From positions 1 through 64,000 of the forward strand of contig NZ_LIPT01000009.1 in the NCBI RefSeq assembly GCF_001418225.1: a DNA stretch of 64,000 nt. The letters run 5' to 3'. This document shows, piece by piece, positions 48,743-56,896 of this stretch. Each line of letters begins with the position of its first letter. Within the stretch, counting starts at the first letter, position 1. The DNA comes from Pannonibacter indicus (GTDB lineage Bacteria > Pseudomonadota > Alphaproteobacteria > Rhizobiales > Stappiaceae). Position numbers and translations under genes: made by a program. The notes under the pieces were generated by a model. That model was not told the DNA's origin and did not search any database. It was given only the letters and a program-made list of their open reading frames with translations.

Positions 48743-50095
48743 TCAGATCTCCGTCACGTCAATGCGGAAAGCGGACATGGGGTCGTCCAGTTCCAGCACA
48801 TGGTTGAGGGCAAACTCGTAGAGCGCGCCGCGGTCCGACTGGGCCGGAGAATAGGGAAACGCAAACGTCGGCAGTTCCTCGTTGTCCGTCAGCGGATAAT
48901 GCAGCACGAAGGGATTGATGAGCTTGCCGATTTCAGAGGCAACCGCCTGCGTTTCAGCGGTCACGATACCCAGAACGCCGATCTCGACCGGATCGCCCTT
49001 GCGGTTTTCCATGGCCCCCAGCGCGCTGTCCACGCCGATGAGGCGGAACTGCAGGTCATAGGCGCCCGGCTCCAGCCCCATGCGCGAGCGGATTTCGCGG
49101 GTGAGGAAACCGGTCAGCCGCTCCACCCAGGCACGGGCCTCGCGCACATAACGGTCATTGCGCAAAATGGCCATGATGGTGGTCTGGTAGCCAGCCACAC
49201 GGGCTCCCTCCAGCTTCACCGTATATTGCCCCTCGACCCAGCGCGACCCCTCGACCCGCACCCTCCGCTCATCCAGCGCTGTGTAGCGCGAACCGCGCAC
49301 ATCGAGATAGCCGCCCGGCTCATAGAGCTGATAAGGATCGGAATTCTCGTAAAGCATATGGGCGGAAACGGAATGGGGCGTGCAGGCGGCATTGTCCGCC
49401 AGCGGCTCAACCGTAAAACCATCCTTGTCGAAGTCCACCATGATCACGCCGGAGGTGGGATTGGTGGAGCAGAGCGCGCCGCATTCGGCGATCTTTGCCC
49501 CATGCCAGGCCCCGCCCGGATGTTCACCGCGGGCAAGCGGCAGCGCGCAGATGGTCGCCGTGTCGGTGGTGCGCCCTGCGATGACGATATCGGCACCGGT
49601 CTCAAGCGCGGCCTGGATCTGCTCGGCACCGGCCAGCGCCACGATGTTGGAGAGCGATCCGATCAGATCCGCGGAAATCTCCGGCGCCGGGGTCAGCGGC
49701 TGGATGCGGCCCTCTGCCAGCGCCTTGAGGATGCGCTCTTTCGGCTGGGAGGAATAGACCCGTGCGATCTTGAGGCTCTGACCAAGTTCGGCCGCCAGTT
49801 CGCAGGTGATCTCATACATCCAGTCCACGGTTGCATCGGCACCGCAGGTGCCGGCCGTGCCGATGACGAGAGGAACGCCCGCCTCGGCGCGGGCCTTCAT
49901 CAGCTCGCGCCATTCGGCCTTGGTGGCGGCGCGGGAGTATTTTGAGACCCCCGCCCCGAGTGAAAAGGGGCCACTGTCGGTGGAACCGCCATCAATGCAG
50001 ATGATGTCGGGGCGGAGACGCACGCCGCGAGCCAGCGCCTCCCGGTCAAACCCCAGTCCGAGGACGCCTGAAGGCACCAGCACGCGGGTGGTCAT
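48743..50095 (-). CDS. AtuA-like acyclic terpene utilisation family protein (DUF1446)
   Basis: This 450-residue protein of the DUF1446/AtuA family has the conserved blocks IICIDGGSTDSGPF near the N-terminus, VIGTAGTCGADATVDWM, ADIVIAGRTTDTATICALPL and HSVSAHMLYENSDPYQL. AtuA itself is in the citronellol/geraniol pathway of Pseudomonas, but most homologues sit with carboxylate transporters and have unknown activity. Here it follows tctA by 3 bp and precedes DUF4387. A role in isomerising, hydrating or activating an imported hydroxy- or branched carboxylate is an inference. Confidence 0.82.
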   Translation of the reverse strand: MTTRVLVPSGVLGLGFDREALARGVRLRPDIICIDGGSTDSGPFSLGAGVSKYSRAATKAEWRELMKARAEAGVPLVIGTAGTCGADATVDWMYEITCELAAELGQSLKIARVYSSQPKERILKALAEGRIQPLTPAPEISADLIGSLSNIVALAGAEQIQAALETGADIVIAGRTTDTATICALPLARGEHPGGAWHGAKIAECGALCSTNPTSGVIMVDFDKDGFTVEPLADNAACTPHSVSAHMLYENSDPYQLYEPGGYLDVRGSRYTALDERRVRVEGSRWVEGQYTVKLEGARVAGYQTTIMAILRNDRYVREARAWVERLTGFLTREIRSRMGLEPGAYDLQFRLIGVDSALGAMENRKGDPVEIGVLGIVTAETQAVASEIGKLINPFVLHYPLTDNEELPTFAFPYSPAQSDRGALYEFALNHVLELDDPMSAFRIDVTEI

Positions 50096-50098
50096 GTC

Positions 50099-51640
50099 TT
50101 AGTCCTTGTCTGCCGCTGCTGCGTCAGCAACGGCCGTTTCACTGTCCGGCAGCGGCTTCTTGAGGAAGCGGCGCAGGAAGATGGGGGCAACGAAGCCCAG
50201 CACGGCCGCAGTCCAGAGGCCAATGGCAATGCCCGAAGAGAACAGGTAAGTCCAGTCCCCATCCGACAGCACCATGGCGCGGCGCAGGTTGTCTTCCATC
50301 TGGTTGCCCAGCAGGATGCCCAGGATCACCGGCACGGTGGGGATGTCCAGCTTGCGCAGTATGTAGCCCAGGGCACCGAAGGCAACCATCATCAGCATGT
50401 CGAAGGACGAGCCGGTCAGCGAGAAGATGCCGACGAAGGCAATCATCGTCACGCCGGGCAGCAGGATGTAGCTCGGCACCGACAGGATCCGCACGAAGAT
50501 CTTCACCATCGGGATGTTGAGGACCAGGAGCACGAAGTTGCCGATGAAGAGCGAGGCGATCAGGCCCCAGACGATTTCCGGACGATCCGTGAAGAGCAGC
50601 GGCCCCGGCGTGATGTTGAGCGTCAGCAGCAGGGCCAGCAGCACCGCCGTGGTGCCGGAGCCCGGAACGCCGAGGGTCAGCATCGGAATCAGCGCGCCAC
50701 CGGCAGCGGCGTTGTTGCCCGCTTCGGGTGCGGCGATGCCCTTCGGATTGCCGGTGCCGAAGGTGTGCTTGTCCTTGGCAATGGCCTTTTCGCCGGCATA
50801 GGCAAGGAAAGAGCCAAGGGAGGCACCCGCGCCCGGCAGCACGCCGGCCATGAAGCCGATGACAGTCGACCGCAGCATGGTCCAGCGGGTCAGCCAGATA
50901 TCCGCCCACGGAATCCGGGTGGACCCGAGCTTCACACCGATGGCGCTGTTCTTGCCGTGGCTCTCGATGAAGAAGAAGATTTCCGAGACGGCAAAGAGCC
51001 CGACGATGGCGACTAGGAAATCGATACCATCCATCAGATGCAGCTCACCAAAGGTGAAGCGCGGCATGCCCGTGGTCTTGTCCAGGCCGATCATGGCGAT
51101 GCCCAGCCCCATGGCAGCGGCAAGGGCTGCCTTGGCCTGGTTGTTCGACCCCAGACCGCCGAGCGTGCAGAACGCCAGCAGATAGAGGGCGAAATACTCC
51201 GCCGGACCAAACTGGAAGGCCACGCGTGCAAGCAGCGGCGACATGACCATCAGGCCAACGGTGGCGAGGAAAGCGCCCACGAAGGAGGCCACGGCCGAAA
51301 TCACCAGCGCATCCCCTGCCCGGCCCTTGCGGGCCATGGGGTAGCCGTCCAGCGTGGTCATCATCGCCGGCTCGTCACCGGGGATATTGAGCAGGATCGA
51401 CGAAATGCGCCCGCCATACATGCAGCCGTAATAGACCGAGGTCAGCAGCACCAGCGCCGGCATGGCGTCAAGGCCGAGCGTGAAGGAGATCGGGATCAGC
51501 AGCGCGACGCCGTTTGAGGGGCCAAGGCCCGGCAGCGCACCAATGATGGTGCCGAGGAAGCAGCCGACGATCGCCAGAAACAGCGTGGTCGGCGTCAGCG
51601 CCACGGAGAATCCGAGCGCCAGATTAGACAGGATATCCAT
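50099..51640 (-). CDS. tctA: Tripartite tricarboxylate transporter large permease
   Basis: This 513-residue membrane protein of the TctA family has about twelve helices. Blocks are GALPGLGPSNGVALLIPISF, YYGCMYGGRISSILLNIPGD, TTLDGYPMARKG, GVLPGAGASLGSFLAYAGEK and LTLGVPGSGTTAVLL, all typical. GGGGACAAC precedes ATG 51,640. It forms the import channel for a di- or tricarboxylate together with TctB and the receptor TctC. Confidence 0.9.
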   Translation of the reverse strand: MDILSNLALGFSVALTPTTLFLAIVGCFLGTIIGALPGLGPSNGVALLIPISFTLGLDAMPALVLLTSVYYGCMYGGRISSILLNIPGDEPAMMTTLDGYPMARKGRAGDALVISAVASFVGAFLATVGLMVMSPLLARVAFQFGPAEYFALYLLAFCTLGGLGSNNQAKAALAAAMGLGIAMIGLDKTTGMPRFTFGELHLMDGIDFLVAIVGLFAVSEIFFFIESHGKNSAIGVKLGSTRIPWADIWLTRWTMLRSTVIGFMAGVLPGAGASLGSFLAYAGEKAIAKDKHTFGTGNPKGIAAPEAGNNAAAGGALIPMLTLGVPGSGTTAVLLALLLTLNITPGPLLFTDRPEIVWGLIASLFIGNFVLLVLNIPMVKIFVRILSVPSYILLPGVTMIAFVGIFSLTGSSFDMLMMVAFGALGYILRKLDIPTVPVILGILLGNQMEDNLRRAMVLSDGDWTYLFSSGIAIGLWTAAVLGFVAPIFLRRFLKKPLPDSETAVADAAAADKD

Positions 51641-51652
51641 GATGTTGTCCCC

Positions 51653-52093
51653 TCACCCAAGCAACCCGCGCGGAAACGCCACGAGGCCGAGACCGAGCAC
51701 GAACTTGAAGAGTGTAAAGAGGCCAATGGAAAGCCCTGCGCCGGTCAGGAGTGCCGGGACCGGCCGGGGCTCGATCTGATAGCTGATGATGCCGGCAACG
51801 ATGACGGTCGGAATGATGAAACCGAGCGGGCGGATCATCATTGCATAGCCAATCAGCAGAAGCAGCGTGAAACCCAGCTTTGCGAGCATCAGGCCATAGG
51901 GCCACTCGACGTCCGGGTCCGGACGCAGCATCATCGTAAGGGAGGCGAGAATGGTCACGCCGCCGATCATATAGGGAAAAATCCGCGGACCGATCGGGTC
52001 CGAGATGAAGCTGGTCTCAATCTGTGTGGCACTGGAGAGATACCCCAGCGCCACGAGGATCATGACCAGACCAAAGATCCGGTCACCCTTCAT
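51653..52093 (-). CDS. tctB: Tripartite tricarboxylate transporter small permease
   Basis: This 146-residue four-helix membrane protein of the TctB family has DPIGPRIFPYMIGG in the periplasmic loop after helix 1, which is the family's hallmark. The start overlaps the tctC stop by one base (TAATG), and tctA follows 12 bp later. It is required for transport with TctA. Confidence 0.87.
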   Translation of the reverse strand: MKGDRIFGLVMILVALGYLSSATQIETSFISDPIGPRIFPYMIGGVTILASLTMMLRPDPDVEWPYGLMLAKLGFTLLLLIGYAMMIRPLGFIIPTVIVAGIISYQIEPRPVPALLTGAGLSIGLFTLFKFVLGLGLVAFPRGLLG

Positions 52094-53058
52094 TACTTGA
52101 TGATCCCGATCTCACGGGAAATCTCCTGGATTTCCGCGATGTTGTTGGCAACCCAGCCTTCGAACTCGGCGCCGATCAGGGCGTAGGGAGCAAGCCCGTT
52201 GTCAGCCATGACCTTCTTCCACTGCTCGGACTCGGCGACCTTCTGCAGGCGGCCGGCCCAGACGTTGAACTCTTCGTCGGAGATGCCCTTCGGGACATAG
52301 AAGCCGCGCCAGTTCATGGCCACGAGGTCCAGGCCCTGCTCCTTGGCCGTCGGAACGTCCGGGAACGCCTCGACCCGCTCCTCGGCAAAGACGGCCAGCG
52401 CACGCACATCACCGGACTTGATAAAACCGGAGATCTCCGAGATATCGCCGGTCATCGCAGCGGTAAAGCCGCCCACGGTCTGAGTAATGGCATCAGCGCC
52501 GCCATCCACACCGATGTACTTGATGGCGCGTGCGTCGGTGAAGCCGGCACGTTCCATCATCATCAGCACCTTGAGATGGTCGAAGCCGCCCACGGCCGAG
52601 CCGCCTGCGAAAGCGTTCTTGGCGGGATTGGCCTTCACAGCCTCGATCAGATCATTGAGGGTCTGATAGGGGCTGTCCTTTGCCACGACGATGACACCGG
52701 CATCGCCGCCAAGGGTGCCGAGCCAGCGGACCTGATCAGCCGTCATGCCTGCAAAGGCGTTCTGGGCAAGACGGGTGGTCGTTGCCGAGGAAGCGGCCAC
52801 GAGGAGGTCGGCATCCGTGTCACGCTGCCCCACGACATGGGTGTAGGCCACACCGCCACCGGCACCGGCCATGTTGGTGACCTGGATGGGGTTCGGCACA
52901 ACGCCGATCTCATACATGATCTGGGAGACCTGACGGCAGGTGAAGTCCCAGCCGCCGCCGGGGTTTGCCGGTGCAATGCATTCCGTCGCCGCAGCAACGG
53001 TGGACATGCCAGCACCGATCATGACGCTGAGTGCGAGCGCCTTAAGCGTAGTTTTCAT
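52093..53058 (-). CDS. tctC: Tripartite tricarboxylate transporter receptor
   Basis: This 321-residue periplasmic receptor of the TctC/Bug family has a signal peptide ending near VAAATE. The PANPGGGWDFTCRQVSQIM block and the VTNMAGAGGGVAY loop bind the ligand carboxylate, and FAGGSAVGGFDHLK and the C-terminal helix are also typical. The start at 53,058 has GGAGGAG upstream; the open frame to 53,271 covers the regulatory region and overlaps tctD and is rejected. The gene is divergent from tctDE, and the direct repeat at 53,140-53,160 lies between them. Confidence 0.9.
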   Translation of the reverse strand: MKTTLKALALSVMIGAGMSTVAAATECIAPANPGGGWDFTCRQVSQIMYEIGVVPNPIQVTNMAGAGGGVAYTHVVGQRDTDADLLVAASSATTTRLAQNAFAGMTADQVRWLGTLGGDAGVIVVAKDSPYQTLNDLIEAVKANPAKNAFAGGSAVGGFDHLKVLMMMERAGFTDARAIKYIGVDGGADAITQTVGGFTAAMTGDISEISGFIKSGDVRALAVFAEERVEAFPDVPTAKEQGLDLVAMNWRGFYVPKGISDEEFNVWAGRLQKVAESEQWKKVMADNGLAPYALIGAEFEGWVANNIAEIQEISREIGIIK

Positions 53059-53139
53059 CCCTGGTTCTCCTCCCTGGGGCATTGGTATCAGTCCGCAAGG
53101 CCGATCCGGACCTCTTGCGCCCGGCCATAGTTTCGTCCA

Positions 53140-53160
53140 AACCTGACACAAACCTGTCAC
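53140..53160. promoter_or_regulatory. Candidate TctD-binding direct repeat
   Basis: AACCTGACAC and AACCTGTCAC start 11 bp apart, one helical turn, between the divergent tctC and tctD genes. Tandem direct repeats of this spacing are typical for OmpR/PhoB-type regulators. Confidence 0.6.
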
Positions 53161-53184
53161 AGGTGTAAATTCTGGGGGAAGGCC

Positions 53185-53850
53185 TTGCGGTTCCTGCTCA
53201 TTGAGGACAATGGCGACCTTGCGCGTTCTGTTCGCGAGCGCCTGACGCTGGAGGGCCATGCCGTCGATCACGCCCCGGATCTCGAAACCGCGAGGTCCTG
53301 TCTGGCGTCAGCCGATTACGATCTCATCCTTCTCGATATCATGCTGCCTGATGGAGATGGCCGGGCATTTCTCGCAGCACAGCGCCAGAAAGGCGATTCG
53401 ACACCGGTGATTGTGATGACGGCACGGTCCGCCGTTTCCGACCGCGTGGGCACGCTCGACATGGGCGCCGATGACTACATCACCAAGCCTTTCGACTTCA
53501 CAGAACTGGAAGCCCGGTGCCGGGCGGTTCTGCGCCGCCGCGGCGGTACGCCCAATGCGCAGCAGCGCTTTGCCGATGTGGTGTTCGATCCGATGGCCGG
53601 CCAGGTGATCGTTGCGGGCGAGAGCCGGGAACTGCGCAGCCGCGAACTGCGGCTTTTCGAGGTTTTCCTGGCCGCGCCCGGGCGCATCCTGTCAAAGGAC
53701 CATCTGTGTGACCGGCTGTTCTCCTATTCCGAACCGGTCACGGACAATGCCATCGAGGTCTATGTGGGCCGTCTTCGTAAAAAACTTCAGGGCAGCACAG
53801 TGCGCATAGAGACCCTGCGCGGCCTTGGCTACCGGCTTACAGGCACATGA
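53185..53850 (+). CDS. tctD: OmpR-family response regulator of tricarboxylate uptake
   Basis: This 221-residue regulator starts at TTG 53,185 with GGGGGAAGG upstream. The receiver domain (1-115) has E7-D8, phosphoacceptor D51, T78 and K100. The C-terminal winged helix (125-220) has LRSRELRLFEVFL and VYVGRLRKKLQ, and ends RGLGYRLTGT. Its stop overlaps the kinase start as ATGA. Divergence from tctCBA and direct repeats in the gap support control of that transporter. Confidence 0.88.
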   Translation: MRFLLIEDNGDLARSVRERLTLEGHAVDHAPDLETARSCLASADYDLILLDIMLPDGDGRAFLAAQRQKGDSTPVIVMTARSAVSDRVGTLDMGADDYITKPFDFTELEARCRAVLRRRGGTPNAQQRFADVVFDPMAGQVIVAGESRELRSRELRLFEVFLAAPGRILSKDHLCDRLFSYSEPVTDNAIEVYVGRLRKKLQGSTVRIETLRGLGYRLTGT

Positions 53851-55286
53851 GCACACACGCGGATGGGCGGCACACCGGCGATGCGCCCCGACCGCCCTAT
53901 TCCCCATCCCTGCGGCGCCGGCTGATCACACAATTGCTGGGCCTTTCCGCATTTTTGGCCATTTCCCTGTTCTTTGCCGTCCGCATCAGTTCCGAACAGG
54001 CCTCGGAAGCAACTCTTGACGGCATTCTGGGCGCAGCGACCACGGCCATTGCCGAGGAAGTGCGCAGCGTCGATGGCGGCCCGCAGGTGGAACTGCCCTC
54101 CGGCACTTTCTCCATCCTCTCGGCCATGGGCGAGGAACGGATCTTCTACCGGATCATGATCGGCGGGCGCGATCTGACGGGCTACGAGGATCTGCCTGCT
54201 CCCGCAAAGGCCCCCTCTTCGCTGGAGCCGGTGTTCTATACCGCCCTCTACCGCGATGCCGAGCTGCGTATCGCGGCTGTCGCTCGCAATCTGGTGATTG
54301 ACGAGGGGCCGGTCCGGCTGCTGGTCATGATCGGGCAGACACGGGAAGCGCAGAATGCCATTGCCGCGCGGCTTGCCAACCGGGCAGCCGCGCTTGGCCT
54401 TGCCGTGTTTCTCGCCGCCATTCCCCTGTCGCTGCTGGCAGCCTCGCGCCTGCTGCGGCCCATCGAAAAGCTCGCCGCAGCCATGGAGCGTCGCGGCCCG
54501 CGTGACCTGCGTCCAGTGCGCCACCCTGCCCCGGCCGAGCTTGTGCCGCTGATCTCTGCACTCAACAGCTTCATCACGCGCCTGCGCGGCACGCTGGCAC
54601 AGACGGAAACCTTCATTGCCGAGGCCGCCCATCACATCCGCACACCGCTGGCCACCATCCGCAGCGAAGCGGAACTGGCCTTGCGCCTTGCTTCCGATGA
54701 AGCCATGCGCCAGCGCATGCGCGGCCTCATCCGTGCCGTTGACGAGGGCTCCCGCTCGACCGGCCAGTTGCTGGACCATGCGACCGTCGCCTACCGCGCC
54801 GGCCAGCAGAGCTTCAGCGAGATCGACCTCGGCCGGGTGACCGCTGCACTGGCCGAGCGCTACCGGACGGCGGCGGATCTCAAGGATATTCACATCCGGC
54901 TGTCTTGTCCGGAAGAACCGCTGATCACCTTTGGCGACGCAGTGCTGCTGGAGGCCGCCATCCGCAATCTCATCGATAATGCCATCAAGTATTCTCCGCC
55001 GGACACGGACATTCACCTGACGCTGCAACGGAAGAACGAGAGGGCCGAACTGACCTGCCGCGACCACGGGCGGGGCCTTGACGGCCAGAGCGGCGGCACT
55101 CTCTCCGGCCGTTTCCAGCGCGGCACCAATGTCGATGACGTGATAGGCTCGGGCCTCGGCCTGACCATTGTCAGCGAGGCGGCGGCTGTCATGGAGGGCC
55201 AGTTCAGCCTGGAGGCCGCCGAGGGAGGCGGCGCGATCGCAACGCTGCAGCTGCCGCTTCTGGCGCAGCAGGAGGAAAGATCATGA
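53847..55286 (+). CDS. tctE: Sensor histidine kinase of tricarboxylate uptake
   Basis: This membrane kinase has 479 residues. Helix 1 is at 29-47, a periplasmic 2CSK_N-like domain at 48-182 and helix 2 at 183-202. A HAMP-like linker with LLRPIEKLAAAM follows, then HisKA with phospho-His at 262 or 263 (AAHHIRTPLATIRSEAEL), the N-box NLIDNAIKYS, the G1 box RDHGRG and the G2 box GSGLGLTIV. It overlaps tctD and the following binding-protein gene by ATGA on both sides. The kinase probably senses carboxylates through its periplasmic domain, perhaps with the third protein. Confidence 0.88.
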   Translation: MSTHADGRHTGDAPRPPYSPSLRRRLITQLLGLSAFLAISLFFAVRISSEQASEATLDGILGAATTAIAEEVRSVDGGPQVELPSGTFSILSAMGEERIFYRIMIGGRDLTGYEDLPAPAKAPSSLEPVFYTALYRDAELRIAAVARNLVIDEGPVRLLVMIGQTREAQNAIAARLANRAAALGLAVFLAAIPLSLLAASRLLRPIEKLAAAMERRGPRDLRPVRHPAPAELVPLISALNSFITRLRGTLAQTETFIAEAAHHIRTPLATIRSEAELALRLASDEAMRQRMRGLIRAVDEGSRSTGQLLDHATVAYRAGQQSFSEIDLGRVTAALAERYRTAADLKDIHIRLSCPEEPLITFGDAVLLEAAIRNLIDNAIKYSPPDTDIHLTLQRKNERAELTCRDHGRGLDGQSGGTLSGRFQRGTNVDDVIGSGLGLTIVSEAAAVMEGQFSLEAAEGGGAIATLQLPLLAQQEERS

Positions 55287-56377
55287 CAGCTGTCCCTGAT
55301 GCTGCGGCTTCCCGCGATGAGCTCAAGCGCCTTATGAGAACAGGACTGCAACTCCTTGCGGTGGCAACAATCTTTCTAATGCCGCCTAATCAGGCTCAGG
55401 CGATGACCATCGAAGCGGAGCGCAGGTTCGGACCGGCCTCGGCGCCCAATGAAATCCGCATCGTCTCAAGCACGGACATCGAGGTGTTCCAGCCGGTGAT
55501 CGAGGGCTATGTCCGTGCGCACCCCGCTGTGGCGATCCACTATATCGTCTCGCCCAGCCAGGGGCTTTACGATGCGGTGGCGACGGAACAGGAGAGGTTT
55601 GATCTGGTCATCTCTTCCGCGATGGATCTGCAGATGAAACTGGCAAATGATGGCCTCGCGCAGCCGCTGCACGAGGAGATCATAGCCGCCCGTCCGCCCT
55701 GGGCGCGCTGGCAGGACCGGCTGGTTGGCGTGGCGCAGGAGCCGGCCGTCGTGCTCCTGGCTGACGAAGCCCTGGCGGGCGGTCTGCCCCTGCCGGGCAC
55801 CCGGCGGGACCTGATCAACCTGCTGCGCGACAATCCGGAGCGCTTCCGCGGGCGCATCGGAACCTATGATCCGGCCGTTGCGGGCGTCGGCTATATGTTC
55901 GCGGCTCAGGACGCCCGCATGAGCGACACCTTCTGGCGCCTTGCCGAGGTGATGGGCCGGCTCGACGCAAAGCTCTATTGCTGTTCGGGCGAGATGATCA
56001 CGGATGTGCAGACGGAAAAGATTCTCATGGCCTACAATGTGCTGGGCAGCTACCTGCCGCGTGACAAGATGGAACGCGAAGGCTTCGAGGTGATCGAACT
56101 GCAGGATTTCACCATCACTCTGCTGCGCACGGCGCTGGTGCCTGCCAACGCGCGCCAGCCGGGCCTCGCGCAGGACTTCCTCGCCTTTCTCGTCTCGCCC
56201 GAAGGCCAGAGCCTGCTGACCGAGCGGACCGGGCTGCCGCCGATTGATCCCGGCGTCTATGCCGAGCGCCCGCATCTGCGCCCCATCCGCCTGGATCCCG
56301 GCCTGCTGGCCCAGCTCGACAAGCTGACGCGCGCCCGCTTTCTGGAGGAATGGAACGCGGCCATGGAACAGCCCTGA
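55283..56377 (+). CDS. Stand-alone periplasmic binding protein encoded with TctDE
   Basis: This 364-residue exported protein of the iron/sulfate-type ABC binding-protein fold has a hydrophobic signal at about 17-39 ending NQAQA. The mature part begins IRIVSSTDIEVFQPVIEGY and carries the segments VISSAMDLQMKLANDGLAQPL and GRIGTYDPAVAGVGYMFA. It is coupled by ATGA to the sensor kinase gene and no permease or ATPase follows. I infer it is an accessory ligand receptor for the kinase, as described for binding proteins that touch TctE/BctE-like kinases. A minor possibility is an orphan transporter part. Confidence 0.8.
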   Translation: MTAVPDAAASRDELKRLMRTGLQLLAVATIFLMPPNQAQAMTIEAERRFGPASAPNEIRIVSSTDIEVFQPVIEGYVRAHPAVAIHYIVSPSQGLYDAVATEQERFDLVISSAMDLQMKLANDGLAQPLHEEIIAARPPWARWQDRLVGVAQEPAVVLLADEALAGGLPLPGTRRDLINLLRDNPERFRGRIGTYDPAVAGVGYMFAAQDARMSDTFWRLAEVMGRLDAKLYCCSGEMITDVQTEKILMAYNVLGSYLPRDKMEREGFEVIELQDFTITLLRTALVPANARQPGLAQDFLAFLVSPEGQSLLTERTGLPPIDPGVYAERPHLRPIRLDPGLLAQLDKLTRARFLEEWNAAMEQP

Positions 56378-56384
56378 GGCTGCC

Positions 56385-56795
56385 TCAGCCCCCGAAGAGC
56401 GAGGCAATCGTCAGATAGGCCGGGATGAAGAGCGGCGGCAGGCCGAAGAAGGCATCGCCGAACAGCACGATTTTCAGGAAGAAGAACAGAAACGCCGCAT
56501 AGAGCGCCGCGGCAAAGGGCATCAGAAAGCCCGGCGTGATCGGAGCCACCAGAGCCAGAAACGGATTGGTGACCTTTCGCAGCACCACGAAGAAGGTGAT
56601 CTCGCGCTCGCCGAATACAAACTCCAGCAGCCCCCTGGCAAACAGGAATGCGGCAATCGCCGACAGGGCGTAGGTGCCCCCGAGATAGACGGCAACGATG
56701 CCGGGCGCCCCGCCGGCCAGAAAGGTGAAGACCGCCAGAAGATAGGTGCCGGTCAGATAGAGGACGCCGTTAAGGGCGGTTGCCTGCTGCTGCAT
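56385..56795 (-). CDS. Small integral membrane protein of unknown function
   Basis: This 136-residue protein has four predicted hydrophobic segments (about 12-32, 38-58, 80-100 and 105-130). The segment FFVVLRKVTNPFLALVAPIT between helices 2 and 3 recalls YggT-family proteins, but I do not claim membership. The ATG at 56,795 begins a run of Gln. It is convergent with the preceding receptor gene, 7 bp apart, and downstream of actP on the same strand beyond a terminator. No function can be assigned. Confidence 0.65.
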   Translation of the reverse strand: MQQQATALNGVLYLTGTYLLAVFTFLAGGAPGIVAVYLGGTYALSAIAAFLFARGLLEFVFGEREITFFVVLRKVTNPFLALVAPITPGFLMPFAAALYAAFLFFFLKIVLFGDAFFGLPPLFIPAYLTIASLFGG

Positions 56796-56845
56796 GAGTG
56801 CTTCCCGATTCTCCTGCGTCCTGCCGCAAAGGCGAGCGGCAGAGA

Positions 56846-56878
56846 CGAAAAAGGCGCAGGGTCCAAAGACCCTGCGCC
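56846..56878 (-). terminator. Terminator of actP
   Basis: GGCGCAGGGTC (56,853-56,863) and GACCCTGCGCC (56,868-56,878) form an 11-bp stem with a 4-nt loop. On the minus strand TTTTTCGTC follows. It lies about 18 bp after the actP stop. Confidence 0.85.
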
Positions 56879-56896
56879 ATCTTCTCTTTTGGCAGA

